64,000 bases of DNA from Seiridium cupressi. Lineage: Eukaryota; Ascomycota; Sordariomycetes; Amphisphaeriales; Sporocadaceae. The position numbers and the translations under genes were made by a program. Below, one piece after another: positions 32,101 to 42,694 of this stretch (within the stretch, counting starts at the first letter, position 1; the number at the start of each line of letters is the position of its first letter). The DNA is taken from contig JARVKI010000039.1 of NCBI GenBank assembly GCA_036674765.1, forward strand, positions 62,001 through 126,000, read 5' to 3'. The notes under the pieces were generated by a model. It was not told the DNA's origin. It worked only from the letters and a program-made list of their open reading frames with translations, and did no database searches.

Positions 32101-33592
32101 ACCACGGGGAGAGCGTGACTTGGACCGTTCTGGTCCCGATAGGCCACGCGATGTGAACCCCTTTGTTGGCACATCAGGCTCACGTGGTGACCCGGAGCAC
32201 ATGAAAGCCAGCCAACAGGATCCCAACTACGGGCGCCTCAATGCTATCCCTTCTGTTGTAGATACATCTAATGCACCCGATGCTCCTCGTGGCCGTGGCC
32301 GTAACATGGCTCGTGGCCCTGCAGGTTCAAACCAACCTCCTCAGCGGCCCGACCAAAGACATACAAGCATGGAACACGGTAATCGCGGGCCTTCGCCAGA
32401 CAGGATCTCACAGCCCCCATCTGGGCCAGCTTCGTCTAGAGCACGACGTGGCCCTATGGCACCGCCTCCTGGAAACACCTCGGTGAATAGTTCACCTGCC
32501 GCAAGCTCCCCAGCAACAGGTATACATCCTGATAGACTGCGGCACTTGAACACGGGTCCCGCTGCAACGGCATCTCCGCAGCCCCCCTTCCCTACTTCGA
32601 GCGCCAACTCAGTTGCAGTTCATCCTGATAGACTTGGTCGTATTGATTCAAATCCACCTTCGGGCCCTGCGCAGCAGAGGCACGGGCAGCTACCCCCGTT
32701 ACAGACCCCAGAGCGACCATCGATTCCTACAGGCCCAGGAAATCGCCAATCTTCTGGAAGTTTACCGGCAACACCGTCGAGTGATAGGGGCACTCCAATG
32801 TCTGCGCCAACTGGTCCCTCAGCTCCTAACGATCGTTCGAGGGGTGGAAGCCGACGACAAATTGCTGGAATTAATAATCTTCTCCAAGGTTCTCAGATGG
32901 TTGCGCCTGACCCTGTCGTCCGTAACGGCAGTGTCCGCAGCAGAAGCTCGCGCAGCAATCTGGCTGGGTCGGATGCTCAAGTCCTTACTGGAGCATCTCC
33001 TGTCACGACTCCGGTCCAGGAGAGGCCAGAAGCGATGGCAGGTCCAGTATCTTCCAGAGGAAGTGCGAATGGAGATGAGAGGTCGGCCCGCAGTGATCGT
33101 AGTAGCCGGCGACATCACGATCATCCGGAACGTGCTTCCCGTTCGTCGCGCCATGGAAGCCGCGAGCGTAGCCCCGGTCGCGAGCGAGCCAAGGAGCACC
33201 GCGAATTCCGAGAACATGTCTCCAGCACTAACATGCCTGGCAACAACATGCGAGAGGGCGAAAGGGAGTCATTGCGACGCTCTGGTAGGGAGCCTTCTGG
33301 GGCTAACAACCGCGGCCCAGAAGTAATGGGTAATGGACGGGGTGACGGTGCACGCGAACCGCGTCACGGCGATGGCAGAAGCAGCAGCAGGCACGAGGAA
33401 CATGGGCACGGCAATGTCGGTGTAGGCGGAGGGAGAGGCGGTGGTATGGGAGGTGCACCGCGTGGAGACCAGCGTCCAAGAGAGCCGAGAGGCGAAGATG
33501 GAGGGCGGAACAGTCGCAAGCGCCGTAGTGAGGAAGGCGCCTATTCAGGGGCCCCATCTGAGGGCCACAAGAGACCACGACACCACCGCTAG
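26192..33592 (+). CDS. THO2: THO complex subunit 2
   Basis: One long open frame, 2466 residues. THO2 is the largest scaffold subunit of THO/TREX, which couples transcription to mRNP assembly and export and limits R-loops. After a basic, disordered N-terminus (about 1-115) the helical THOC2 body begins; ALFVLGRISWLTDAYPDEI near residue 635 and the Tho2 domain from about 1210 (FSEVLRPIVSTVQTLLP, then DFFVLFWSLQTSDLGIP) to 1560 are characteristic. The last 880 residues are disordered and rich in RD/RE/RS dipeptides, with a Gly-Arg end, as expected of an RNA-binding tail. At 30884-30937 lies a 54-base segment with perfect intron ends (GTAAGT...CAACAG), divisible by three and lacking stops; spliced, the protein would be 2448 residues. 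Start: ATG at 26192. Confidence 0.93.
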   Translation: MPPKRKRNEAAEGAGRPSPHRPSDTNLGQHDRDNQDNRRRSGAGGRNNRGRNVERRPSFNNNNGNNRGPLSPTAQRPPSSSSQAAPQPPIISPSTTSAPPASQSSQSIQPRLPVMPSKYSYVILNDARLGAWQQSGRYEVVQHGIASRDDEDIEEVSTISQEFARAVLENRLEATDAGACMKEILGPDPGNEDDRTNCGFDAHSLFADSISVFVDAGGEHDRAKGIVNPLLTPSFRDFVFATEISAQLLRQVLDVHVVEELGLTKPTFSKMRTRHATNSLYRQSNYNLLREESEGFAKLITELYFTAHTMNQEQLTQEQVEAGFERVKGLIGTFDLDVGRVLDIVFDVFASTMMRTYRFFTMFLRVSSWWPREQSDRYDPVLTGGLPRWALPGATFLPSPEEQAQMDQKRLQRDIEFWDRAREIHLDAFFELGGRHASEAELEEFSGTASTVSQKSDEPIDPLEWIKTTKTLPPCGNRVAAQLYGFKLQYFISEARDKEEIIPANLFFLAAYLIKIGFISLPDLYAHIWPSDEKMDAVKERRAQELEEKEKKDRQGAEPNALLKAGALSDDTVSASTTSRAREAPAAKPDASHKDGSSADASTSDSLPEPKEVLKVDLLHHLLLVGAIPEALFVLGRISWLTDAYPDEIITPINRILLYSIDRVYRETLPKEPEPIATDAMKKELAQDHAMSKGALKLVDRPPSKALKWPFADGSAKNVRYEHYLKEWTDNVPVCQTVDDVFTLCGTLLNISGVQIGRSHTLLKKLTAIGAKSLQEDNSVQNLDKWRDLLKRTIFPALNLTTSNVDVVNSVWSLLSHFPSKVRYNIYAECYEGSISRLPAMAKAFKYARLDTLAVLKRLSKENLAKSAKSMAKVALSSPGIVCKVALDQIEAYSNLIEAFVECTRYFTDLGYDVLVWSLMSSLGGKQRSRTQEGSVLLTSKWLQALSKFSGKVFRRYSNMDPTPVIQYVNDQLARGNSTDLVIMREFITSMGGIVSDVDFTDAQLAALSGGEELRRQTFINLGDKRFESSKSASRLMQALVHTKLAPRLLTNIAQYRQSAIYHLPENETHIKYLATVIDDSQQALVQFVELLRSNLTPEQFDTLVPSIPRLLTEFGLDANLAFLIGRVSLAYYLTGPGAIAAKGGRLPGNTEVTTDAEGDLAMDAQENGGTPPLPAPTNADDAMAVDDQESKEALVEDTSTPMTNGRRPDHFSEVLRPIVSTVQTLLPSTVWNSISPDFFVLFWSLQTSDLGIPASSYNAESLRLQKEQDFIKKDRSDMSRTGRAKAEQRKAEITQLASKLGSEATQCQERVSKTKMLLLKSAPTWIPATMSSSNEAADVLIEDCIVPRVLLGPGDADFCYKMVKFMHDNQVANFSIMVLYDRLFTVNRLRSLVFGCTIREAEFLGRFVKLALGDLSRWHRSRDIYEKEATRNGKHAAFVISPTDEGESASTLEHGQFQDQLWSWHRNLATVLRTCLQGTEWLHIRNAITVLKSVLDYFPAVNFHGKQFLSVLQQIAQREAATKNEDDGQNHRVDLSVTANTAASALKKYESKWVIVQAFRPNLVSSNATKRSPEDNLNVQQAGDSSDDKAAEVVKNPKSTNLRPNASEFKPHGSASGIAQSKAGAEDEDGEVKDSRGRPINTTLTLDQKKDAEGSQLYGSQKPAAHPQRVEIGKTSSRPSTPPLRSSNQSPAPHGRREPSKLSTIASLPPPPGLPTRPDVPIPGHFNQDERGQIRMAELGHSREPREPRDPRTHRDSRETRDVREPKESRPADSSRTSRGRESYGSDRRPLEVPVKEPLRSDRERGSRPEGPHRWEPPTSEREIRPPRERVPAGTGTLSRSTDPIRSARDSPSDAKAMPPPAQPETQGPTVNPERLRLIGATEENRRPGNTPAETINPARAALINENRPGSRGRDDSRERNARHPSPPRRDRADSRSADPAREERSDRHRFDHNTQGRSGRNEPQAPSGPRGERDLDRSGPDRPRDVNPFVGTSGSRGDPEHMKASQQDPNYGRLNAIPSVVDTSNAPDAPRGRGRNMARGPAGSNQPPQRPDQRHTSMEHGNRGPSPDRISQPPSGPASSRARRGPMAPPPGNTSVNSSPAASSPATGIHPDRLRHLNTGPAATASPQPPFPTSSANSVAVHPDRLGRIDSNPPSGPAQQRHGQLPPLQTPERPSIPTGPGNRQSSGSLPATPSSDRGTPMSAPTGPSAPNDRSRGGSRRQIAGINNLLQGSQMVAPDPVVRNGSVRSRSSRSNLAGSDAQVLTGASPVTTPVQERPEAMAGPVSSRGSANGDERSARSDRSSRRHHDHPERASRSSRHGSRERSPGRERAKEHREFREHVSSTNMPGNNMREGERESLRRSGREPSGANNRGPEVMGNGRGDGAREPRHGDGRSSSRHEEHGHGNVGVGGGRGGGMGGAPRGDQRPREPRGEDGGRNSRKRRSEEGAYSGAPSEGHKRPRHHR
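30884..30937 (+). other. Probable stop-free 54-base intron inside THO2
   Basis: The segment starts GTAAGT, has an ATCTAAAT branch-like word 15-20 bases before the end, and closes TTCAACAG. Length is a multiple of three and phase is zero, so retention inserts 18 residues (codons 1565-1582) without a stop. It sits exactly where the folded Tho2 domain ends and the disordered tail begins. Confidence 0.6.
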
Positions 33593-34986
33593 GAACGTGG
33601 ATGGTATGGAACGCCAGAAACTCTGCTCTGACTGGCCTGTCATGTATACCCATGTATTATCAAAAACGAAAGAAAAAAGAAAAGAAATGGAAAGGGAAAG
33701 GGAAAGGGAAAGGGAAGACCAGGGAACTGTCGATGAGAAAAAGGAAAGGCATCTTTGGTGCCGAAGCGACAGATCGACCACAAAGCATTCGCTAGGCGTT
33801 CAGGGGAATTGGTTCGACAACAGTCAATTTTAGCATGACGCAACTCAAAATTCAGTCAGGCGCCTTGTTTCCTTGATATGGTGTCAAACACAGACCAAGG
33901 CCAGACCAGTCCAGTCAAATCATATAATCATTAAAACCATTTGTTTACTACGCATTTTCACGGCGCACGATACCCAAACCGGCATTACTATTAGGATTCT
34001 ACGGCATAATATGGCGACGTCTTGCCTTTAAAATCAGAATCCGTGACTTGGATGTTTCCTTTTTATTATTATTATTTTATGGAGGGAGACTGGAAGCTTA
34101 GGGGAGCCAGAGGAGTTATGTGTTCGATACTTCGAAGCTCTGGGTGGTACGAGTGAGATCATGGTGCAAGCGTGAATCACGTCTCCCTGCCACACTATTA
34201 GCTTTCATGAGGTTGGGTTTCTCAATGAGAAGACTACATCGTCGGAAGCTACATGACGCCTCTACACTGCTTAGTAGTCTACTCCACGTCGTACTCATTA
34301 TTGACTAGACTTGTCAGTGGTCGGTGATCGATCCTCCAGACTATCCAAGTACTTTTGTATATATCGGCGTCGTTTTGTTGTACGTCGAGGAGCGGAGCTT
34401 TGTGCAGCGCCTAAAGTCATCGGTCTTTCGAGGCATACAGCCAGCCCAATGTCAAACGGGGGCTCTTTCTCGTTTGCATGCTTCCAAGCACGTCCACAAT
34501 CTCTCTGGCCCTGCCGGTATCTGTGGTTTAGTTTCATCGTTTTATCAAGCAACGTTACGAGCAGCAGTTCAAGCCAAGAACATCGCTTTGGGGGTCACGT
34601 TTGGCAACCGTTCACATCAACAGAGGAGAGAATGAACGAGATGATCCAAGTCCAACGCATGCTTGCTATTATCGTCGCAATGTGACAGTTTCGTAGCTAC
34701 GAGGAAAGCCACGTGTCGTCTATCTTTCTTATCTTGCTTCCGTCATTATACATCGCGAACATCAAGATCGCCCGTGGTATGATGCTCATTTCCCTGACTG
34801 GGCCTATGCAGAAAAAAACACATCGATGATATCTTCCAGATACGCCTCCAAACGCCACGTAAAATCCAGGTTGTGCGCAAAGCCACTCTCCTGGAGGAGT
34901 CATACAATGGTAGCCACCTTTTGTTTTTGCTTTTGTATGTTTTTACACGTGATCAATCATCACAGTCATATGTCGCGTATCAAGCC
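33593..34986. other. Convergent 3' region between THO2 and DUF300 gene
   Basis: It begins with a purine-rich THO2 3' region including an AAAGGG repeat. Overlapping frames on both strands at about 34298-34685 lack recognisable domains and I do not call either. Confidence 0.5.
33691..33714. repeat. Microsatellite AAAGGG x4
   Basis: Four perfect copies of AAAGGG about 100 bases after the THO2 stop, inside a longer purine-only tract. It is not the TTAGGG telomere unit. Confidence 0.9.
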
Positions 34987-36889
34987 TTATCTCTGTTCGC
35001 CAGGCTGACTCCGATCGCCCCATAGTGCGTTGCCGAACTTGACTTGTGTCGAGTTCCTGGGGTTCTGCCTTCTGCTCCCATGACTGCTGCCGACGCCTAC
35101 GGATGCCGAGTATCCCATGTTTGTGTTGTCCGTCTCGGCTTCTGAATATGCCTGATACGGGCCGTGGGCCGTATGCGGTGCGGGTGTTGGGGGCCCTTGA
35201 TAGTATTCGCCTCTATTGGGATCATGGTAAGGGCTCGCTGCCCCTCCATCTCTCCGAGGATTCTCCAGTGGTTCTTCGAGATATGGGCTCGGTTCCCTCC
35301 TTGGTGGAGAGACGGAGATGTCTTGGGCATTGTGAATCAGGCCGGCGCTCTCGTCGTTGCGTCGACTAGGTCGATTGGGCCGGCCTGAGTCCACTAACAT
35401 GCCGTCCTTGTCGTAAAATGTGCTCTGGCGAAACTGCGTCGCGATGGGCAGGTGGTCGGTGCTCTTGGCTCCGGGGTTTAGGGCAAAGGGTTTCAATGGG
35501 TAGCTTGTGTCCAGGCTGTTCCGGTTGTCGTTTTTCGTGTAGCTGGGGTCATTGTGGCGCTTCTTAACGCCGACGAAGAGCCAGCGGATGCCGCGTCCGA
35601 AAGCCTTTACCACATCCCAGGCATTAAGGGCGTCAACGAAAGCCTTGACGCCCATGAAACCCCCCTGTGGCGCGTCGTGCTCGTTTTCGCGGGCTGGGAG
35701 GCCCAGCGAGGGGTCTGCGACCGGATAGAAGGTCTGTTTCGCGCCAGGGACATACGGCGAGTAGGGGAAAGCCCACAGATGCAGGATGGCGAAGAGAGCC
35801 ATCTCCACGCATAGGAGCAGCGACGGTATGCCGACTTTCAGATCCGGATATGCTAAAGCGTCGCTCGCTTCTACCAGATGAAGAGTGGACGTGCCCACTG
35901 AAATGGCACTCGACTGCCAGAATGACAAGAAAATGACTAATTTGATGGCCAGCACCTTCAAGAAGGGCCTATGCTCGGCGAGCGGCCCCTTCAACTGTAT
36001 GTAGAACTGGATCACGCAGTACATGGCAATGGTGACTGCTATGGACTCGATGACCAAGACCTAGAGAGATGCCTGGTTAGCGTTTGCTGGTGTCACTAGA
36101 TGGAAGGGCCGGTGGTCTTACCCAGATATGTGCGAAGACTGGGTTGTTGGAGCTTTCGCAATACCGGTCGAAGTACTGGGTCACAACGGCGGTGATGGTC
36201 ATGGCCACCCTGATGAAGCAGTAGTGGTAGATACCAATCCATATGATGTTGAACCAGGTCAGACCGCTCTTTGGTGTTCTCCACGGACCGCGCTCGCCGC
36301 CACAGCATTTCTTCGCCCAGGTGACTGGCCATACCCACGGCTTCACAGGGTGCATGTGCCTAAAATACTCCTTCTGTTCGTGGAGGTCGGGGGCCATGTA
36401 GTGGCACATGAGGGCGAAGAAGGACGAGATGGCGAAGGCCTCGTAGCAGTCGCTGATGACCTGGAAGTAGACGGCGTGCCAGTAGTACCATATGCAGAGG
36501 AAGGCCGAGGCCGAATAGATGGGGACCATGAACAGGATTCGAATGATGTGCTTCTGCTCGCGCGGCTTCGTGTAGTTGGTCGCATGCCTCCACATCAAGT
36601 AGAAGCTCGTCAGGATGGCGATGGCGGCGCAGCCACCGGCTATGATCAAGGCCAGCTGGTGAAATGTGAAAGGCCCTGCGATCTTGGTCTCTGACCCGAC
36701 TATGGTGGGTGAGGTCCAGTCAGCACTCTACTCCATCATTCTTGGCGCCATGGCCTTTAAGGTTTGCTGGGCATGCAGGAACAGCAGTCGACAAAGAACG
36801 GGGAAGATGGGGGCTCGGGCTGCTTGTAGACTGTCGTGTCTGCACCTACTTCGCATCTCCTCCAACGTGGAATTACATGTTAAATTCAT
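34987..36889 (-). CDS. DUF300/OST-alpha (TMEM184, LAZ1-like) seven-helix membrane protein
   Basis: Three exons, 36850-36889, 36122-36699 and 34987-36060, give 563 residues. The first coding exon (13 codons plus one base, MNLTCNSTLEEMR) is inferred because the large frame has no ATG; a GTAGGT donor and CCATAG acceptor 150 bases apart, with a GCTGAC branch-like word, restore frame. The protein has about seven hydrophobic segments, the family block YTKPREQKHIIRILFMVPIY, ISSFFALM after the second loop, and PLAEHRPFLKVLAIKLVIFLSFWQ. Relatives act at the plasma membrane, endosome or vacuole in transport or vacuole integrity; the exact role in fungi is unclear. About 220 C-terminal residues are cytosolic-looking, Pro/Ser/Arg-rich and disordered. 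Confidence is high for family, moderate for exon 1. Confidence 0.88.
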
Positions 36890-39186
36890 CTTGGGCGAAG
36901 AGCGGCGATGGCTCTGTCGTCTATGGCACCTCTTCTGCCTCGTCCGTGAATGCGGCTCGTCGGGCGGTCGCGAGGTGGTTGAGTGACGTCGCAGGGGCGT
37001 CCCAAGAAATGCGCCCTCTCAATTGACGTCGGTCGCGGGTTGTCAGGATTCGGGCGCTGCTCTCGGTGCGTCTGATGCGCCGCCTGTTCTCGTCGATCCT
37101 GTCGTGTCGCTCGCAATCATTAGGTCGTGGAGGGACGTACGGGCGATGGAACTGGGCCGTGAGGATTTCTCGGCAGTCCCTGAGGGCATGCGAAACAAGG
37201 GCCTATTTTTCGTGGTAATCAAACGGTCGCATGGGATTCCGGATTTGAATGGGTCGCCAAGGTAGAAGCTGCGTCAGCTTAGCTGCTGGGCTAGGGGCTG
37301 CACTGGGTGTTTTAGCTGCCGGCCGGGGAGCTGTCAGTTGTGCAGTTAGCCGGTATCGAGGACAAGTCGTGGGCTGTGGTTGTCTTGCAAGAAAGGCGGC
37401 GGATGGTCTTCGAAGGTGTTGCAACTGGAAAGTCTTGCTCTGACCTACGCAATGCCATCCCCCTTCACCTTCATTTTCGCTCTGTGCATGTGCCCCGTCC
37501 ATCAGGGGCGCAGCTCCCGAGCGCTGACAGGGTTGGCTCATCCGAAGTGCATTGCGCATGCAGATTCGGGGGTTTTGCAGGCCACGGTGCAGCTGTGGTC
37601 CAATCACTGTCATCAGGGTGCACGAGATTGCAGGGCCTCTGGTCAGTGGCCGTTACAGGCGGTCCCGCAGAGGCTGAGCAGAGTGACGAAACAGGCATCT
37701 CTAGCGCGTGCCACACTCTGTAACTTGCCGACAACTACAATGGGTATATGAAGTACAGCAGTCCTCAGGCTGTCTATCGATGGCTCCCACGGCCTGCGTC
37801 CTTTCGGCACCCTGGCTGGAAGATGCACCGAAGAGATGCGCCTTGGCTTCCTCGAAACCATGTCGTTGTCTTGCTCAACACCGACTCTTGTTCGGCAGGG
37901 TGTGACGTGTAGCCGTTGTTTCAGTCGGTCGCCCTGCCCGTAATCTATGCATTGAAGACAGTTTTGACTCGCTACAGCCCAGCAGCGCAGAAAGGAGTGG
38001 AGAGGCCTTAAAATATGGACTGTTCCATGGGTAACCCAGCCTCCAGCAACGAGCTGAATAGAGGCATCGTGTGGAAAGGGACCAGGACGTATCGATACGC
38101 TGCACTTCCGCGAGGTGACCATCATGCATCGAGTCAGCCACGCAGCCAGTAATTACGAGTCCAGTGTCGTGCACCACTCGGACTCATGCCGACCAGCGAA
38201 CATTGCGGCCATAACAGAGTCGCCGTCGGGAATACCTACATTTAGCCCGGCGCGGACTCCTATGGCAATACTAGGTCACGGTACGAAACTCAACCGTCCC
38301 AAAGTGGTAATGTAGACATTAGATATGGCGAAGTCCTTGACCTCACCGACAACAATGTATCTGCTCTTTCAACATACTTCATCGAACTGGATTGTCCCTG
38401 GCTGTTTCCTCGTTTGAATAGCATATTCTCTTTTATGTCATCCTATATCACTCGGCTAACTTCCTTATGAGATGTTTGAGGTATGCCCGATGAATATGGT
38501 CAATGAGGATACAAGTCTAATTGCTTGAGCATGATCATACAACTTATTGATAGTCGCCACATATTAATACAGCCACCCTCAACAAGTATATGAGCCCGAA
38601 AACGAGTTACAGAACAACGATGTGCAGTGGGATAGGCGAAATCCCCGGCATTTTCATGCTTACATTCCTACCTCTCTAGCACTGTAGCATCTTTTCAAGA
38701 CCCAAGAAATGAGAGCATCTGCCCAATCGTCATGACGTCGACAAGCCTTCGTTCATGCAGACCTTAAGCTTTACGAAAATCCGATGCTTCTCCAGCTGGA
38801 GTGATTATGGACTGGAAGCAGACACCACAATGTGCGAGATGTGGAAACCCTCACAAGTTATCGATTTCTTTAATTCAGTGTACAGCAACATGATCTTGAC
38901 CAATATTCTTCAAGGATGCTCTAAGGTGGTTCCTAATGCCCATACCGATTCCTCAGCCAGTCTCATAGACAATGCTAGTCCATGTTACAAAAGTGACAGA
39001 CACAAAGAACAGCGAACTATCTGGAGATCAACACAGTCTCTACGTCGGAATACGTAACAACAAATAGCCGTGCATCATGCTCTATTCCAAGATGTATCCG
39101 GCTACCGGTTTCGGCAACCAGCACACATAAAGCAGATGTTGAGCAAAGACATGGCCGGTTATCCATGGATAGCTATAACGCAGTCC

Positions 39187-39206
39187 TTTTTTTTTTTTTT
39201 TTTTTT
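39187..39206. repeat. T20 homopolymer
   Basis: Twenty thymines followed by an AT-rich segment and a CCCCCACCCC tract. It could be a decayed poly(A) tail of a minus-strand retroposon, but no body or target duplication is recognisable. Confidence 0.95.
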
Positions 39207-40096
39207 AAGTATATAATCCCCCACCCCTCCTCTTATGGCCACAAAGAGTGCTCGCTGTGCCGTTTCGTTATGATGATTTATTTAAGTGAGAACTGAATGA
39301 TCAACAACCTTGGATTTGACATGTTCGACCTTAATCCACCAGTGTCGAACAATCTGAACAATAGTTTCCTTTCCCTTCATATGGCACTCTACTCCCACCA
39401 GGCTATTCGCGGGGGTTCTCGGCGGACGTTGGATGGCTTGAAGCCCTTAAAAGGCTATTATATCTATAGTTTAAGTATTAACACCATCCCCAAGACCATA
39501 GTCCTTAAGCTACGCACCAGCTATCATGAGTAAGTACCAAGCATCATCCTTCAAACTCATATACCTAGCAAGTATCCTCTAGGTATGCCACACTGTTCAC
39601 GAGCACGGAGTGAACGTCCAAATATCAGTAGTAAGTCAAATGCAGGCCTGCAAGTAATCACAGTGCACGAAACCGGTGGTTTACACGATATTCGACACCT
39701 GACATGGTATAGACCTGTTAGCTGAAGAGAATCATAATATAGTATATTCTATAAGATTCAATAACTTAAAAGTATGGGGTAATAGCAGTGTAGAATTACG
39801 TCGAGTCAAGGTGTGCAGCTGCAACTCTATTCCAAACCCATTAACTCCGACCCTGCATGCAGCAGCCGACATCAAACACGCCCCTAGAATCAAACTCAAA
39901 TCATACACATTGGAGTCAAATCTAACTATAAGATCCCGTGTCTAGATATCTTTCAACATGGCACCAAGACATGCAGATAGATAACATGCCCGCAAAGCCA
40001 ATGGACTTGTTCTGATTGGACCCAACACGTTCATGGTGATGTGTAATTAATTCCAAGCTCTAAACTAAAAGATAAACAATTAATAGAATGGAAGAG

Positions 40097-40151
40097 AAAA
40101 AAAAACCCCCCCCGTGAGGAGGAAAAGGAATCAAAAAAAAAAAAAAAAAAA
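40097..40151. repeat. A9C8 tract and A19 homopolymer
   Basis: A9 followed directly by C8 (40097-40113), a GA-rich bridge, then A19 (40133-40151), followed by further purine-rich sequence. Simple-sequence DNA without coding function. Confidence 0.9.
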
Positions 40152-41267
40152 GAAGAAAAAGAAAGGAAGAGGAAGAAAACGCGTCCAAACAAGTGCCGCC
40201 CATTCGCAGGCCCGCGTAAGCGAGTTTGGAAACACTAGGAAACACGATACACCAAGCCCTGCCTGCCTTGAAATCGATCAACTAGCCTCATCCTTTCGAC
40301 TGGGTCGCCTGCCGCCGAAAGCGCTCGTGCTAGCAAGACCGGAACGTTGGATAGCCGTACCCTAGCCTGCCAATAAACGGTCCTGGTTCGGGAAACGACA
40401 ATCAAAATACTTAATTATCCAATTCGCGCCAGCCAGCCGCCGTGTCTTGTCCAGAGTGCATGTACGTGGTTGCTTTCCTGACCAATGAGCCCGTTGACTG
40501 GTAGACATTGGCTGGTTCCTGGAAGGTCAGCCAAGATTCTGGTGGCTGTTTTAAAAGAATGCGGGATGATGCAACCAGTTGTAAATCGTCATCAAACTTT
40601 ACCGAGCGCCTCCAAAACCGAGCGGCTGACCCCTGGATCAGCACGGCCGATCCACAAAATAGTGAACACGACGCTCTGAAGGAAAGAAATGGACAAGATG
40701 TGGCATAGGCCGAGTTGGCATAATTGTATATTTATGTTTGTTGGCAGATCTGTAAGAGATCAAATGGTAAAACGCGGTTCGCCATCAGGCGTGTAGTTAT
40801 GTATTCAGTATTATCAACTCTTCCCCACGCTTGTACTGGCCTCCAGAATTGTGCCCAGAAAAGGCACTCGTATGTACAGATAGCTGTCGCTTCTATTGGC
40901 CAGCATCGCTCTGGTTTGCATCAGTGACACATTCTCGCCCGTCTAACGTGCAAGGCCCTCTACCTAGACCAATCGGCTTCGTATCTGATCATGTTCAGTT
41001 GTAATTCAGGTCTCTCCAGTAATTGACGTCTTGAAATCCGCCTCGCTCGTGTCGCAGCTGCTCTGAGAATTTGACAGCTAAGATCATCGCACCTGCCGGC
41101 TCGTTCTAGTAGTTATTCCAAGTCCTGGGAACGCCATTCTGGTATCTCGAAAATGCAAGAGTAAGGAGCCTGAACCAGGCCCATGCGATCTGAAAATTTC
41201 GTGTGCGTCATCAAACAACCCTTTTCCAATAGATGAAATCTCTTCCAGGGAATATCCCTCACCGCCA

Positions 41268-42694
41268 CTAGCCGGCTGTTGGGTCGGGGTTGGTAGTTCG
41301 CAGGACCCTTCTCGAGTAATCCTGGTCATCGCGGAGGGTGTTGATGCTTTCGTGGCTCTTGTTGTCGAAGCGGCCATATATGTTCATAGCGTAAGGGTCC
41401 ATTCGAGGATCGTGAGGCATCAAGCGGCTGCTCCTCCGTCCCACAGACTGCGATTCGCCTTCCCATACTGATGCCATTTCTGTCCTTGGCGTGCCCATCA
41501 TGCCGGCCGAGCTGCCCCGGAAACTGTCCTGATGCTCCAGCATGGTCCCACCCTCGGCGCGTCTCTTTCGACGGAACCAGAAAAAGAACCCAGCCGCTAT
41601 GATGATGACAACGAACCCCAGTACACCGACCGCGGTCCCAACTGCTGCACCCGTTGACAATCCTTTCTGGCCAGTGCTGACATTGGCCGCACTCGCGCTC
41701 GTCTCGGACGAGCCTGCCACAGTCGGAATGACCGTCACAGTTTGAAAGGTCACGCTTCCTCCCTGAGTAATTGTCGAGACGAACGTCGTGGGAGCCGCCG
41801 AGCTCGTAGGATCAGTCGTCGAAGGATCAGCCGTCGAAGTGGGGGTCGACTCCTTAGTTGTGGCCTGTAGATGGTCAGCCAGCGTTCCCGCCAAGTTCAC
41901 TGTTTTTTGGTAGATAAAGCAGATGCCACCATGGATTCCAGGACAACAGGGCTAAGAAAGAAACCAGTCGGGGGCATACAGGAGACTCAGAAGTAGAAGT
42001 TTCAGTAGTAGTAGGAGAAGTAGTAGGATCGACCGTAACAGTATTTTGTACGGTCTGAGTAACAACGGTGCCCTGATTCCAGACACTGTTAAAATCAAGT
42101 ATTCACTTTGGCAGATACTTGGGAATCGGGCTCATGCGCCACACGAGAGTGAACCACGGCCCCATGGCCTCATCCGGATGGCATCGTACCTGCTGAGATA
42201 GAAATGGGAAAACTCACCTGAGTAGTAGTTGTTGCTGCCGCCGCTGTGGTGGTATCGGCCCCTTGAGTCCCCAATGGCGACTTGGATAGTTGCATATAAC
42301 CGTACAGACCGCTGCCACCACATGTGTCTGCCGGATATCCTGGACAGGCACTGTTGCATTCCGATGTGTCCACCTGAAGACTGGAGGCAGGTGCGTAGTT
42401 GCTGCACCAGCAGTTCTTTTCTTGCACAATGGCAAAGGCGTAGTCGCTCCCGCAGAAGTCGTAGCAGAGGCCGTCTGACTGATATGTGCTGGAATCTGAA
42501 GCGACTCATGTTAGTATCGCAAGGAACCATTCCGTTGTTGCTCGCGTAGAGAACGTACTCGCAGAACCGCTATCCGCTGTGAGCAGGCTGGCACAGTAGG
42601 TCATAGCTATGGAGGAAGCCGAAGCTAAGCTTGCCAGGCCCAGAAAGACCCCCAGGAAGACCATTACAGGTCCCGGTCGTGGTGAAATTCCCAT
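41268..42694 (-). CDS. WSC-domain cell-wall stress sensor
   Basis: Four exons, 42559-42694, 42218-42495, 41980-42072 and 41268-41864, give 367 residues; all donors are GTACGT, GTGAGT or GTATGC and phases agree. The order is that of yeast Wsc sensors: a signal peptide (about 1-27), a WSC domain with its eight cysteines at 34, 56, 60, 74, 76, 92, 96 and 104, a Ser/Thr-rich stalk (about 118-238) that would be O-mannosylated, one membrane helix (about 241-266) followed by RRKRR, and a 100-residue cytosolic tail. Such proteins sit in the plasma membrane, sense wall stretch and signal through Rho1 to the wall-integrity MAP kinases. Exon 3 consists almost entirely of stalk codons, so its skipping would keep frame (93 bases). 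Confidence 0.88.

Larger units (their letters stand above)
36890..41267. other. 4.4 kb gene-poor region
   Basis: The first kilobase is GC-rich and has overlapping frames on both strands, none protein-like; it probably contains the DUF300 promoter. The rest is AT-leaning with a T20 run, an A9C8 tract and an A19 run. No gene, tRNA or intact mobile element is visible. Confidence 0.5.

Noticed and set aside
30634..33653. Long plus- and minus-strand frames over the 3' half of THO2
   Set aside because: They are shadows of the Arg/Ser/Pro-rich THO2 tail, whose codons leave the other frames open.
36096..36694. 188-codon plus-strand frame opposite the DUF300 gene
   Set aside because: It is the antisense shadow of a clearly recognised membrane protein exon.
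37203..37751. Overlapping 115-136 codon frames on both strands
   Set aside because: Their translations are irregular, Cys/Pro/Ala-rich and lack any conserved-looking core; probably promoter DNA.
39187..40151. Retroposon suggested by T20 and A19 runs facing each other
   Set aside because: No target-site duplication, terminal repeat or coding remnant could be found between or around the tracts.
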